Assembly (NCBI GenBank): GCA_024291935.2
Contig: CM044317.1
Location: 19,366,230 to 19,430,229, forward strand
From: Okapia johnstoni
Lineage: Eukaryota > Chordata > Mammalia > Artiodactyla > Giraffidae
Length of the DNA: 64,000 nucleotides
Direction: 5' to 3'
Both the position numbers and the translations under genes were made by a program. Below are positions 34,323 through 45,914 of this stretch, piece after piece. Positions within the stretch are counted from its first letter, which is position 1; every line of letters starts with the position of its first letter. The notes beneath the pieces were generated by a model that worked only from the letters and a program-made list of their open reading frames with translations, made no database searches and was not told where the DNA came from.

Positions 34323-34340
34323 ACTCTCTCTCTCTCCTTC

Positions 34341-34417
<77 letters not shown>
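34323..34417. repeat. (CT)n microsatellite
   Basis: Perfect CT from 34349 to 34417 (about 34 units), preceded by an interrupted CT stretch. Confidence 0.98.
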
Positions 34418-34422
<5 letters not shown>

Positions 34423-35369
34423 CACGCTAGATGAATAGCTGTTTCCTGAGTATATCTTGAACTTCCGTTTTGCCGAGACTTTACAGCTGTGGTTTTACCT
34501 GCCTGACATGCCCCTCCCCCTTTGCCTCGCATATGTCTCTTTCATTCTCGAGAAGTCATCTTCTCTTTCTTGCTCCCCTGGTTCCCATGGACAGGGTCCC
34601 TTGTTCCAGTGTTGCTAGGTAAAGACGATGTACGATGGAGTAGCTATCAAGTCCTATACAGAGAACGGATGGATGGAGTAGCAGGGAAAGAGACAGGAGA
34701 CAAGAATATCCAAATCCAAATCAACATCACAGGACTGCAGAGGGGCATGAAATGTCCCTGGTACCACATCAAACATCTTTTTGTGATAAACCTCAGCTCT
34801 GCCTCTGTTATCTGTAAGATGGTTTAGTGCATATTGCTGTTTTGAACAGGGTTGCTATAGTTTCTTCAGTTGAGAAATGCGAGTTTGTGTCATAAATGTA
34901 CCCCATCATCTCATGTGGAGTATAGAATTGCCAGTTCGGGGTTTTCCAGCAGAACATGATGCCCACCCCCCCCCCCCCCAGAGCACTTGGATACGGCTCT
35001 CAAGATGGGTAGAGTTCAGGAGTCTTTACTCTGTTACTATTCAATATGCTCACGGTGTCCCTAGAGTTGGTAAGAATAGTGCAGACTACAAAAGAAACCT
35101 TTCAGGGCACTTTGGAAAGAGTCTTTTAAGATACTTCTCATTACTAAAGGACAGCTGAGATGTGCCACTCAGATACAAAGAACCTGCCCATCAAGTGAAT
35201 GCAGTGAGCTGACATCCTCCAGCTTCAGTACCCTCAGGAGCCTAGACAGCTCCCAGGCACTGCTTGGGCATGGCTTACAGGAGCCCTGCCATCACTCTCC
35301 AATGCAGAACTCCTCTTCAGTCAATCTTTCCACCACAGCTCCCTTTTGGGTTGGCCCCAGATAAAATGA
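34418..35369. other. Unique stretch with poly-C
   Basis: No gene recognised. A pure C14 run lies at 34966-34979. The frames at 34522-34827 and 34877-35158 lack any family signature. Confidence 0.5.
34966..34979. repeat. Poly-C run (C14)
   Basis: Fourteen consecutive C bases, unusual in this AT-rich region and prone to length error in sequencing. Confidence 0.97.
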
Positions 35370-35640
35370 AAACAGACTCATAAATGAGGAAAACAAACAG
35401 AGGGGAGGGGAAGGTGGGAAAAGGCAAAATAGATGCCAGGGATTAAGAGGCACAAACTTTCAGTTAGAAAATGAATAAGCCACCAGTATGGAATATATAA
35501 CATAAGGAATATGGTCAATAATATTTGAATAACTTCATATGAAGACAGATGGTTACTAGAATTACTGTGGTGATCATTTCATAATGGATGCAAATGTCAA
35601 ATCACCATGCAGTACACCTGAAAAACATAACCACACAGAA
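35370..35640 (+). repeat. L1M 3' end fragment
   Basis: GGGAGGGGAAGGTGGGAAAA, GGCACAAACTTTCAGTTAG, CTGTGGTGATCATTTCATAA and CAGTACACCTGAAAAACATA follow the L1M 3' UTR order. Confidence 0.75.
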
Positions 35641-36021
35641 GGCTGATTTAGAGAAAATTAACAGTCAAGTTGCAACCAAAAAGTCATAAAATCTGAATAT
35701 GCAGTTAACTATTAGATCCTGTGGAAGCAAAAGCCAAAACAAAAAAGGATTCTTTGGGTTTTTGTCAATTTTTGATCTATTCTTTAGCATGCCGGGTACA
35801 CAGCCTCCCCGACAGGGGTCATTAAAGCCCTTACAGATTACAAGAGAAATCTTCTTGGCTTCCCCCACCCAAGCACACTTTTATGCACGTGTTGATCAAA
35901 TAAATTTAGTTTATTTGACTAGGAACAACTGTTATCTTCTCAGACATTGTTTCAAAAAGATAAGGTGGAAATTTTTGAGTTTTTAAGGCCATATGCAATA
36001 ACATTTCCTTTTAATCAGAAA

Positions 36022-36051
36022 CTAGATCTTAGCCAAAAGGCTCAGAAGTGA
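36022..36051 (-). pseudogene. U2 snRNA 5'-end fragment
   Basis: Read on the minus strand this is ATCACTTCTGAGCCTTTTGG followed by CTAAGATCTA. It matches about the first 30 bases of U2 snRNA (ATCGCTTCTCGGCCTTTTGG, CTAAGATCAA), with an exact core of 17 bases (GATCTTAGCCAAAAGGC on the + strand). Similarity stops before the branch-site recognition segment and the Sm site. It is a dead fragment. Confidence 0.75.
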
Positions 36052-36586
36052 TTCCCTTTCTAATCAGGAAGAAACATTACTAATGTGGTAGTTGTGACCT
36101 CTACTCAGTTATGTTCCTTATTTTCAAGTTCAATTCTTCAGCCGGGTTCAGAGTGTTATATAAGAAAAAGTTGAAGATATGGATTATTATTTATGAAGAA
36201 TTCAACATCAAACTTTTCATATTATATTCATTTACTTCTTTCAGTGAGATTTTAGGCCTGTAATTATCCAATTTGAAAACTGCTGAGTTATCCTTCACCT
36301 AATGCAAGGTTTGATAGGCAAAACCCTACTAGTAACAATAACAAATAAGAAAACAGACAAACACATTCATATAGGAAGCTCTGTAATAGAAGAAAGAGCT
36401 AAATCCAGTTTGGGGAGAGTGAGAAAGTAAGACAAAAACTGGAACCGGAAAAATGAGCAAGGATTAGCAAGATTTCAGCAAGGGTTGGGGAAAAGGGAAA
36501 ATGCTGAGTTAGAAAGAATAGCATTTGCAAATTTCCCTGAAGCAAAAGAGACTGGATAGTGTTTAAGGTTAAGTGTAGAGTTTGGA
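36052..36586. other. Unique stretch
   Basis: Nothing recognised. Confidence 0.5.
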
Positions 36587-36787
36587 GGGCTTCCCTGGTC
36601 ACTCAGATGGTAAAGACTCTGCCTGCAATGCAGGAGACCCTTGTTTGATCCATGGGTCAGGAAGATCCCCTGGAGAAGGGAACTGCCACACACCTCAGTA
36701 TTCTTGCCTAGAGAATCCTATGGACAGAGGAGCCCTGTGGGCCACAATCCATGGAATCACGGAGTTAGACATGACTAAGTGGCTAAC
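36587..36787 (+). repeat. Bov-tA SINE
   Basis: Head GGGCTTCCCTGGTCACTCAG and Bov-A unit with TCAGTATTCTTGCCTAGAGA. Confidence 0.95.
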
Positions 36788-38094
36788 ATTATACTTTTCA
36801 TAGCATTTGGAAGAATGAGGGAAGGTGATGCTGAAAGGTAAGATTGGAGATGCAAATGGGACTAGATCTACAAGGAAGGACGCATTCATGGAGCCTTTAC
36901 CTTTAAACTTAATTGCTAAATCGCGTGTATGCTAACTCCTCATTTATTCCCCACAATAAACATGCTTAGAAAGTGTATTGTCATTTTTATAAAAGAAATT
37001 AAATTGGCTCAGTGGAAAGTGATTTGCTACATTTATTCCACAAAGGTACTCTATTCTGTGCTTGAAACAATCCCCTTGATATGAAAGTGACAGGTGGTTG
37101 AGGAAGGAATGTTGAGAGCCAGAAGGAATGTTGCCTTTTTTTCTGCAGCTCACAAGTTGTTCCCAAGCCACAGATTTCCACACCCTTCTGCACAACCCAT
37201 TAGGAAATTCATCCATGACTCTTGTAGGATTAGACCTTAGACTGATTCCCAAGGGGGGTCTTTGGCCAAAATAAAAAGTGACTCATTCGACAGAATTAGG
37301 ACCCTGAGATTCTTGCTTCTATTTTTAAAGGTATTAGATCCAGAGAATCCAAGTTATAGTGACAAACTTCATGGGCAAGTTGACTGAGTAAGAATGACAA
37401 ACCAAAACTTCCCTGGAGTGTAAATTGCACAGTCACAACTACTTGGCAAGGCTAAGAACAAAGCTCATACAATAGCTGAGTAACGTGGTGACCTGACTGT
37501 CCTCTCCATAAAAGTGACTGGTCACCAGGCTGACAGATTATAAGCTAACTCAAGATAAAAGAGGGTTTTAAGTAATATAAAGTTAGAATTATTTTATATT
37601 GTACTTATTGCTCATTTTTTCAAGGGTCCTTGCCTCAGCCTTATAAAACAATGCCTAAAACATTGTATTAATAAATTAATATGTAATATGTGTTAATACA
37701 TAATACATAATAAATTAATATGTGGCAACAGCAGGATTTCTGTTCTTTGAGCAAGTATAATCTTTGACTTTAGGTCTTCTCGATCCCTTCAAGTTGGGAA
37801 GAATAAAACTGTTAAAAATAATGAATAAAATTATCTAGGAAACAAGTCCAGATATTTAGGTCTGTTGAGGTTTCTTATAGTTATCTGTACTCCATATCAC
37901 AGTTCAACTATATCACAGTTCTGCTCTTAGCAAACTGGCAAACTTCCCATTGGGGTTCGGGATGCAAAAAGAAATAAAAAGTATGTTCTCTCTTAAAACA
38001 AATATGACTGTGTGACTTTGCATTCCAATTAAAAATTAATGGGTATATTGGAACTTTCTCAAAATTAGGTTGGAAATCTATTGCAAACCACTTT
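36788..38094. other. Unique stretch, AT-rich
   Basis: Nothing recognised. An AATACATAATACATAATAAA-like tract lies near 37690. Confidence 0.5.
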
Positions 38095-38475
38095 AAGCTT
38101 TGGGGTGGAGGGGGCAGGATTTATTGCCTTAAGTAACCAGACAGGCCATTATGGGTTGGCTGTGAAGAGGTTCAGGAGAACATGTACTGTCATCAGGCTC
38201 TTCTCCACCTCAGCTGTGTTGTCCTCATTCTCAGGCTCTTTCCAAGAGCTGGCAAAGATGGCACTTAGCCACTCTAGACACCGTTATCTTTATGGCTGTA
38301 GGTCCCAGTGAAAGAGAGCACCTCTCCTCTTGACAATTAGAATTCCTTGCCCACCCTTGAACTATTTGCTGTGTGCAAGGGAGTGGAGGAGCCTTGATCG
38401 ATCTGCCGAGGTAACTGCTACCTTGAACTTGGATGAATGAGGAGTGGGTAATGGGTTGGGTCTCCAGAAAGAAAA
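38095..38475. repeat. Ancient interspersed repeat, family unassigned
   Basis: GGATTTATTGCCTTAAGTAA, CTCATTCTCAGGCTCTTTCC and AGAGCTGGCAAAGATGGC resemble a common old mammalian repeat that I cannot name with certainty. Confidence 0.4.
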
Positions 38476-38536
38476 AGTACAGAGTGAACAACAAAAAGAA
38501 AACAAGTACAAAAAATAGGTTGCAGATATCTTCTAG

Positions 38537-38620
38537 TTCAGTTCAGTTCAGTAGCTCAGTCATGTCCGACTCTTTGCGACCCCATGGACTGCAGTAAGCC
38601 AGGCTTCCCTGTCCATCACC
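38537..38620 (-). repeat. Very short BovB 3' end (about 85 bp)
   Basis: Only the reversed terminal TTCAGTTCAGTTCAGTAGCT through CTTCCCTGTCCATCACC. CTTCTAG on both sides suggests an extremely truncated insertion. Confidence 0.85.
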
Positions 38621-39183
38621 TTCTAGACAGGCAATCAAATAAAGAAAAAGTTTCTTTATCAATAGCTAAAATATATAAGCATCTTTAGAAAATAATTTTC
38701 CACAGTTCTGTCCATACTTCACAAGAATATGTTATAATACTGTTTATAAGGAAAAATTATTTGTCTCTTCTACCAAAAAGGATTGTTTAAGATCACAAAA
38801 AGTTTCCCAGGACACTGTATTAAAACATATTTTAAAATAGTGTATTTAAATTCAAATGACTATCAATAGACATTATTTGCAGTGGAAACAAAAACACTTT
38901 GCTCAGAATATGTCTTAATGGAAGTTAATTGGCTCACATATCAAGCAAAAAAAAAAAGAATCAGAATGACATTTTGGGAACTGACTAAAACGTTGGTCTA
39001 CTTCTGAAACTTATTCATTGTGCTATACAACCAAAACCCACTAGCTTATTGATGAAAATTCTTAGAGTCCTTCAAAACATTCTTTGTATAAGATACTTTT
39101 AATAAAATATTGACAAACATATCTTTATACATAACTTAGAGGGGTTGATCTTTATTCCATTACTGTTAAATAAAAGGATGCTT
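38621..39183. other. Unique stretch, AT-rich
   Basis: Nothing recognised. Confidence 0.5.
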
Positions 39184-39389
39184 TGTTGCTGTTTAGTCAC
39201 TAAGTCATGTCTGACATTTTTGCAACCCCATGGACTCCTCACTAGGCTCCTCTACCCATAGGATTCTCCCAGCAAGTATACTGGAGTGGGTTGCCATTGC
39301 CAACTCCAAGACATCTTCCTGACCCAGGGATTGAACCTGTGCTTCCCGCATTGGCAGATTCTTCACCACTGAGCCACCAGGGAAGCCCT
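39184..39389 (-). repeat. Bov-tA SINE, minus strand (first of cluster)
   Basis: Reversed Bov-tA ending GAGCCACCAGGGAAGCCC. Confidence 0.95.
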
Positions 39390-39402
39390 AAATAGATGCT
39401 TG

Positions 39403-39608
39403 CGTGCATGCTAAGTTGCTTCATTCGTGTCTGACTCTGCAACCCTATGGACTGTAGCCTACCAATTCCTCTGTCCGTGGGATTCTCCAAGAATACTGGA
39501 GTGGGTAGCCTTTCCCTTCTCCAGGGGATCTTCCCAACCCAGGAATTGAACCGGGGTCTCCTACATTGCAGGCAGACTCTTTACCAGCTGAGCTATGAGG
39601 GAAGCCCT
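39403..39608 (-). repeat. Bov-tA SINE, minus strand (second of cluster)
   Basis: Reversed Bov-tA ending GAGCTATGAGGGAAGCCC, joined directly to a partial unit. Confidence 0.95.
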
Positions 39609-39728
39609 GGAGTGGGTTGCCGTTTCCTCCTCCAGGGGATCGTCTCACCCTAGGGATCGAACCTGTGTCTCTTACCTCTCCTGCGTTGGCAGACAGGTTC
39701 TTTACCACTAGTGCCACCTGAGAAGCCC
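39609..39728 (-). repeat. Partial Bov-tA head and Bov-A junction, tandem with the previous copy
   Basis: TGGAGTGGGTTGCCGTTTCC to GCCACCTGAGAAGCCC repeats the head end of the unit immediately after the previous copy, so the two form a tandem. Confidence 0.9.
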
Positions 39729-39854
39729 AAAATTGATGCCTACTCTTAATCTATTGCTATTAAAGCCAATTTTGAGAGTGGAGACAGGGGAGAAGGAGGG
39801 GTGGAGTAGGCAGAGAGAAAAGGCTACAGAAAGAAAACAGCCAGTAGTTTATGT

Positions 39855-39930
39855 TAGACAGAAAGAAAGAGAGACAGAGAGAGAGAGAGAAGAGAAGAAA
39901 AAACAAAACAAGAAGAAAATAAAAGAAAGA
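39855..39930. repeat. Purine-rich (GA)n-type tract
   Basis: GAAAGAAAGAGAGACAGAGA and GAGAGAGAGAGAAGAGAAG on the + strand. Confidence 0.9.
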
Positions 39931-40628
39931 CCAACTTGTGAAAAAGCTGGTACAGTATCAGACCATAAACAAAACGCCTTCCAGAGAAGATTATACAAAA
40001 GGCATTTCACAAGTTAAACAATCCCCTGACCATCAAGGTTGAGAAAGAGACCAGAAACTAAAACAGGAAGCAGTCTCTCCTCCCTCTGTATTGGTTAAGA
40101 CAGAAATTCCTAGTGTCTTTGAGGCTTAATCTCAGTCTCATCTTGAGTTTGATTCCCTGACATGCTCTCCAACCCCTCATTTCTTCTAGAAGTGTGAGAT
40201 ACTATCTATTCCTCATGAAATTAAAGCTAATTTTATTTTAAACACATTTTATTCCACCATTCAATTTGCTTGGGCTACACTGTGAGCTCTTCCCCAACAG
40301 CAAGTGAGGCCGTAGAGTTAGCAGATGAGAGCTGCCTGGGAAGGAGCTGACCTTTACAGGCGTGGTGAGTGGTGGGCTTTTCCATCCACCCTCCCTTTCT
40401 CCACTGGACACCTAACTATATTTAAGTATAATTTCACCCTGCCCGAGCTTTTTCTAGGTAAAGACTGGTTTCTGGGTCAGAACCCTGCTCTGTGAATACC
40501 ACTAAGGTCCATGGAGGATGTTTTGCACATATAGGATTTGATAATCACAATTTATCTTTTATTTGAACAGTTCTGAGCAAAAGATAGTTAGGTGCTTAGA
40601 TATAAAAGAATCACTGTACCTCCTTCTC
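39931..40628. other. Unique stretch
   Basis: Nothing recognised beyond ordinary AT-rich spacer. Confidence 0.5.
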
Positions 40629-40848
40629 GGGCTTCCCTGGTAGCTCAGACAGTAAAGAGTCCACCTGCAATGCAGGAGATTTGGGTTCGATCCCTGGGTC
40701 AGGAAGTTCCCCTGGAGAAGGGAATGGCTACCCACTCCAGTATTCTGACCTGGAGAATTCCATGGACAGAGGAGCCTGGCAGCCTACAGTCCTTGGGGTC
40801 TCAAAAGGTCGGACATGACTGAGGGCCTAACACACACACACATACACA
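40629..40848 (+). repeat. Bov-tA SINE with CA tail
   Basis: Head GGGCTTCCCTGGTAGCTCAG, Bov-A unit, then an (AC)n tail. ACCTCCTTCT flanks both ends. Confidence 0.95.
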
Positions 40849-41172
40849 CCTCCTTCTTGCAGAGCAGCTTATGGTATTATTAAGAGAAATTTGCCCAGTG
40901 GTGGAGAAAGCAAGAAAATTTAGTGCCTGGAAACCAGATGTCTGTACACGCTGGTTTGTTTTGAATAATTATTAATAGTACCTCCTTTTACTCTCGAAAA
41001 AGTTCTGGTGCGGATGAAAAAATAGTAGATCACTCTGTAAACAACCCTAGAGATATTTTTAAAGATACCCTTGCAGTCTGTGGACATGGATATATACTGT
41101 GACACACACAAGAGCTCCTTGACAATAATTGATTAGGGCAATAGCAATAATCAGAAGTCTGAAAACATATCA

Positions 41173-42037
41173 CAGGCATTCGCTTCATTGTCCTTTTACA
41201 GATACTGCATTTTTTTACAAACTGAAACTTTGTGGTGATGCATTCCAAAGAAACAATGACTGTGCTGCTCTGCATGCAAAGTGGACTCTTGAGGAGGAAA
41301 CTACTCCTGGTGAAGATGCTGACAAGATTGTTGAAGTGACAACAAATGATTTAAAATATTACCTAAAATCAGTTGATAAAGGAGCATGGGGTTTGAGGGT
41401 GTGTGTGCTTAGCTGCTTCAGTTGTGTCTGATTCTTTGTGACCCTATGGACCATAGCCCCACCAGGCTCCTCTGTCCATGGGATTCTACAGGCAACAATA
41501 CTAGAGAGGGTAGCCATTCCCTTCTCCAGGGGATCTTCCCAACCAAGGGATCGAAGCTGCATCTCTTACGTCTCCTGCATTATCAGGCAGGTTCTTGGAG
41601 AGGACTGAGTAATTATGAAAGAAATTCCACTATGGGAAAATGGTATCAAAGAACATTACCTGTTACAGAGAACTCGTTCATGAAAGCAGGAGTCACTCAA
41701 GGTAACCAACTTCATTTTTTCTTTTATTTTAAGAAATTGACATAGTCACTCCAGGCTTCAGCAACCACCACCCTGATCAGAAGCCATCAATACGGAGGTA
41801 AGATTCTCCAACAGTGAAAAGAATATGACCCACCGAAGGCACAGATGATGGTTAGCAATAAAGTATTTTTAAGTTAAAATTGTATATTGTATTTTTAGAC
41901 ATAATGTTATTGCACACTTAAGTGTAAACATGACTTTAATATACACTGGGAAACCAAAACATTCTTGTGACTCACTTCATTGCAATATTCAATTAATGGT
42001 CTGGAACCAAACCTGCGATATATCTGGGGTGTGCCTG
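41173..42037 (+). mobile_element. Internally deleted Tigger1 (pogo-type) DNA transposon
   Basis: It starts CAGGCATTCGCTTCATTG, with ACAGATACTGCATTTTTTTA just inside, and ends with CTGCGATATATCTGGGGTGTGCCTG-type sequence (last bases GTGCCTG at 42031-42037). The two ends are the Tigger1 inverted terminals. Between them lie only the 5' leader and the last part of the transposase region (ACTACTCCTGGTGAAGATGC; CAGCAACCACCACCCTGATC), so most of the transposase gene is deleted. A Bov-tA SINE sits at 41396-41605. Immobile. Confidence 0.85.
41396..41605 (-). repeat. Bov-tA SINE inside Tigger1
   Basis: Reversed Bov-A unit and a partly lost reversed head ending ATTATCAGGCAGGTTCTTGG. Confidence 0.93.
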
Positions 42038-42984
42038 TAAGTAATTAGTGATCCATTATCTTATTCAGTTCTAGATTTTCCACTGAACCTGCCTGTCAGC
42101 TCTTCTGAGACCTGAACAATAGACAGTGAGCACATAGGCACGCAAAGAAGACAGGGCTGTCTGGGAAGCAGGGAAAAGGCTTGCACCAACCAGGGGAACT
42201 GGGAGAATATGAGCCCTGGGAAGAAACTCACATGTTTTTAAACACAGAAGTCATTACAAAGTGATGAGTCCAGAGGGGAGGGGAGAGGTGATAGGAAATC
42301 ATATGTTGCCTCTGCCTGGCTCTGCTCCTGCCTATTTTATCTCACCTGTGGCAAGGGGTGAGGAAGTTGAAAAAGCACTTATATTAAGATAAAAGCGCTT
42401 GTATTGCCATGGTCAAGCTGGAATATACTCTGCCCAGCATCACACCAATTGTCCAGGATGAACTTCCCCTCCTGGTCCCCCCTCTTCCTCCCTCCATTTG
42501 CTTACTTCCAACAGTAAAAGGGAAGTTACGGTGCAAGCATGAAGGTGACAACCACTGGGGAAACAAGTTCCTGACAGAATGATAGCATCGTCAGTGGGTC
42601 TGTTCTGTTACCTAAACTGCATTTGGGACACTCATAGTTGCAACTCAAACTGCGAGAACGTTTGCAACCATAATCATCGCTAGAATTGCAGGGAGGAAAG
42701 AAAAGCATGCGGTTAATAAACACTACTTAACTTAAAGAAAAGAATATTGATCAGTATACATGCAAATACTTGCTCCACAGCAGAAATGCCTAATTTTTAA
42801 ATAAATAAATTAAAATTTATTCCGGGTTTTAAACAAACTGTTTCTTCTGGTGTTTGATATATTGTAACACATTATGAAAGCAGATCAGCAAAGCAAAGAT
42901 GTCTGCTTGGCATTACTCCTTGAGACTATTCAGTTTTCACTGATGAAATAGGATAAAAAGTCACTTGTATTAGGACTCTCCAGA
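42038..42984. other. Unique stretch
   Basis: Nothing recognised. Confidence 0.5.
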
Positions 42985-43590
42985 GAAATGAAACCAATAA
43001 GAGATATGTATATTTTTGTATAAAAACATATTAAAATAAATATAAATATAAAATATGAATATAAAATATGAATATAAAATAAATAAAAATATATTAAAAG
43101 TTTATCTAATATAGATCATTATATATATAATTTACAAAACAAATTAGATCTATATGTATATAGATATTTATATTATATATTATCTCTTCTGTTTTTTATC
43201 TCTTCTGATACACATGAGAGAACAAGAGAGAGAGGTTCATTTTAAGGAATTGCCTCATGCAGTTGTGGAAGCTGGCAAGTCCAAAATCTGCAAAGTAGGC
43301 CAGGAAGTGCAGACATAGGCAGGAACTGTTCAAGGCCACAGGCTCTCTGCTGGCTGAATTCCCTTTCTTCCTAAAAGGTCAGTCTTTTTCGATTAAAGCC
43401 TTCAAATTATTGCATGAGGCCTACTTACATTAAAGAGAGTAATCTGCTTTACCCAAAGTCTGCTGATTTAAATATTATTCTCACTTAAAAAATACATTCA
43501 CAGAAATGTCTAGAATAATGTTTGACCAAGTGTCAGGATAGCATATCCTCACCAAATGGACACATGAAATTGACCATCACAATCAGTGTC
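42985..43590 (-). repeat. Ancient LTR-like repeat with AT-rich expansion
   Basis: TTAGGACTCTCCAGAGAAAT, AGGAATTGCCTCATGCAGTT, GGAAGCTGGCAAGTCC and AAATTGACCATCACAA are the reverse of the LTR-like repeat seen at 17950-18380. A 170-base AT expansion (ATAAAATATGAATATAAAAT units) lies at 43020-43190. The family is not certain. Confidence 0.5.
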
Positions 43591-43775
43591 CCCAGTGTGA
43601 TTCTACCTTAGTCTTGGTCACACCTTCAAAGCCTACTTAATAGTCAAAGGCCAAGAAGTATTTGTAACTGAGGCACTATATTTGTAACATAAATAAAAAT
43701 AAGACACCTATAGAAAATTATTTGCAATTAGTAACATGGGGCAGAGTTCTTTCCTAATTTAGTACAAAATAAAAT

Positions 43776-43909
43776 AAAGAAGGCAATGGCACCCCACTCC
43801 AGTCCTCTTGCCTGGAAACTCCCATGGACGGAGGAGCCTGGTGGGCTGCAGTCCATGGGGTCACTAAGAGTCGGACATGACTGAAGCGACTTAGCAGCAG
43901 CAGCAGCAA
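43776..43909 (+). repeat. Bov-A2 type SINE with (GCA)n tail
   Basis: GAAGGCAATGGCACCCCACT to ACTGAAGCGACTTAGCAGCA with a GCA repeat end, a form typical of young bovid copies. Confidence 0.93.
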
Positions 43910-44759
43910 AATAAAGAAATTAATTCCCTTGATTTTGTCCAGGTTTCCTGAACTATATTGTGAAGGATACCATCTCTAGGCAAATGATCATACTGATTCA
44001 GTCTTTGCAAACTGAGAAACATAACAATAAGGTGTAGATAAATACAGAAGTTTACATTGACCTTCAGACTTGCTACTTCTGACCTAAATAAGAGAATATG
44101 CAGTTGATTTATCTCAGAACATTGTCAAGAAACAGTGTTTTTAACTTGGAAATGCAAAAGGTTTTTTTTAAAAAGCATACTTGAAATGATATGGAAATGT
44201 CACCACTAGAACAGCCTTTCTATTTTTAATCAAGGATAGTTTCCTAGTGTGCAGTCGTTACTCTGCACAGCTCCCAGGACAATCTTGGAGTGGAGTGGTG
44301 ACCCAACAGTGACTGTCCCAAGAGGTTCTCTAGATGCCTGAATACCTGAACCCCAAACAGAGCCCACTGGGCTGACATGTGGGGCTGTCAATAGAAAGAT
44401 ACTCTAAGTAGAAACTTGAAACCTACTGTCCCAGAAAACCATCCCAGTGTTTATTTTTCTTTCAGAGAAAAATAGGCTGTGAAAGATATTTTTCAAAAAT
44501 AGACTAAGACACTTACATAGTGAACTTAATATAAGTTATCTCCCTATAAATGTAAGACATCACCCTGAGATGAACTGCTGTTTATAAAAGAAGTAACACT
44601 GATTCCTGAAAATGAGAACAAAATATTGTTTGTGGTGAATAATTTCTATTTGCATTTTATCCCTGGTAGTAAATAATTATTTTTACCATTTGAGATTTAG
44701 ATCAATGAAAAGTGTGAAATATTCAATGATCTTTTCCTCTTGTTATACTCTCTTGTTAT
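43910..44759. other. Unique stretch
   Basis: Nothing recognised. Confidence 0.5.
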
Positions 44760-44990
44760 AGAGAATATTCTCTATAAACATGATTGTCCATTGTTTTGCT
44801 CCTTCAACATATTTTGAAAGCTGTGTGCTGGCATTGTGAGATATGCCAGAGATTGGTCAAGGAGTAAGACTCAGCTTGTAACCTCAAAGAACTCCAGTGC
44901 TAGCAGGCTAAAGGGAACATGCAGGTAAGCACCAAGAGTATGTGTCATGAAAAGAGGGACAAAGACACGGGGAGGAGGGATAAGCCTTAT
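44760..44990 (-). repeat. L2 LINE fragment, weak
   Basis: GCCAGAGATTGGTCAAGGAG, ACCTCAAAGAACTCCAGTGC and the following text resemble a reversed L2 3' region. Low identity. Confidence 0.4.
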
Positions 44991-45799
44991 TCAGAGAGAA
45001 GAGTTTAATGACTGTCAGCCAATAAGAAATATGTAAATTCCCTAAATGTGTGCTATGTGCCCAGCACTAGATGTCATCACCTTCTTTTGCCCGGTGTTAA
45101 TCCCTCAGCAGTGGAGACCCTGAATCAAGTTGAAGATACGTTAACCTCATGGCTCTTCAAGTGGGCTTCATGGAACATGGGATCCAAAAGAGGGCACTTC
45201 TCACAAAGCTTGATTACAAGTCAGAACAGAAGCTCCAATGAGAGGCTGCTGACTGAAGCATGATCTTTAGGAAACTCAGAGCACATCTTCCAACATCTGG
45301 CAAACATGAGGGCTATTACCCCCATCCTCCTGTCTCAACCATCCTCCATTTGAGAGGTGTGAAATAGTCTGTGTGTATTTACTTATCAACATTTATTGTC
45401 CATACCCTGCTGCCTACTTCCAGAAAGAATTTGGGAACGCTCCCTTTTCGTAAAGATATCCATATGATATGGCCATTGAAAAAATAAAACAATACATGTT
45501 AAGTAATTGAGGAGGTAGTGAGTATTTTAACCTAGTTTGCTGCAATTGAGCATTAAATTTACCTCTATTCGTACACTGATAGTTAAGGGGGGAAAAGGAA
45601 AGAAAGAAAGAAGATGGGGAAGGGTGAACAAGACGGCACTCACATAACTTTTATCATTAGATAGAAAAGAAAATTAGCAATTCAGAAATGTCTTTACTCT
45701 TCCTCTAAGGCAAAATCCCTAAGAGAGGAATAGTGTAAAAATGCCTTTACAAAGGGAATTATGTAAGCAGTATTTATGAAGAGGATGCGGATACATGTT
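44991..45799. other. Unassigned stretch
   Basis: The frame 45048-45263 has no recognised family. Confidence 0.4.
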
Positions 45800-45852
45800 C
45801 TGTGTGTTTATATGTGTGGTGTGTCTGTGTGTGGTATGTGTGTGTGTGTGTT
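45800..45852. repeat. Imperfect (GT)n tract
   Basis: TGTGTGTTTATATGTGTGGT with further GT-rich sequence, ending in (TG)8. Confidence 0.9.
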
Positions 45853-45914
45853 ATGAAAGCTGAAAGCAAATTGTTAAAGCTTCCAAAAGGTCCTTCTATA
45901 GGGAGCCAACATAA

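Noticed and set aside
34522..35158. Two neighbouring open frames of about 100 codons as coding exons
   Set aside because: There is no family signature, no convincing splice sites and a poly-C run inside the second; most likely chance.
36022..36051. A functional U2 snRNA gene
   Set aside because: Only about 30 bases match; the branch-site, Sm site and 3' stem-loops are absent.
39184..39728. Regular spaced repeats suggesting a CRISPR array
   Set aside because: The repeats are Bov-tA SINE units in a vertebrate genome, too long and without uniform spacers.
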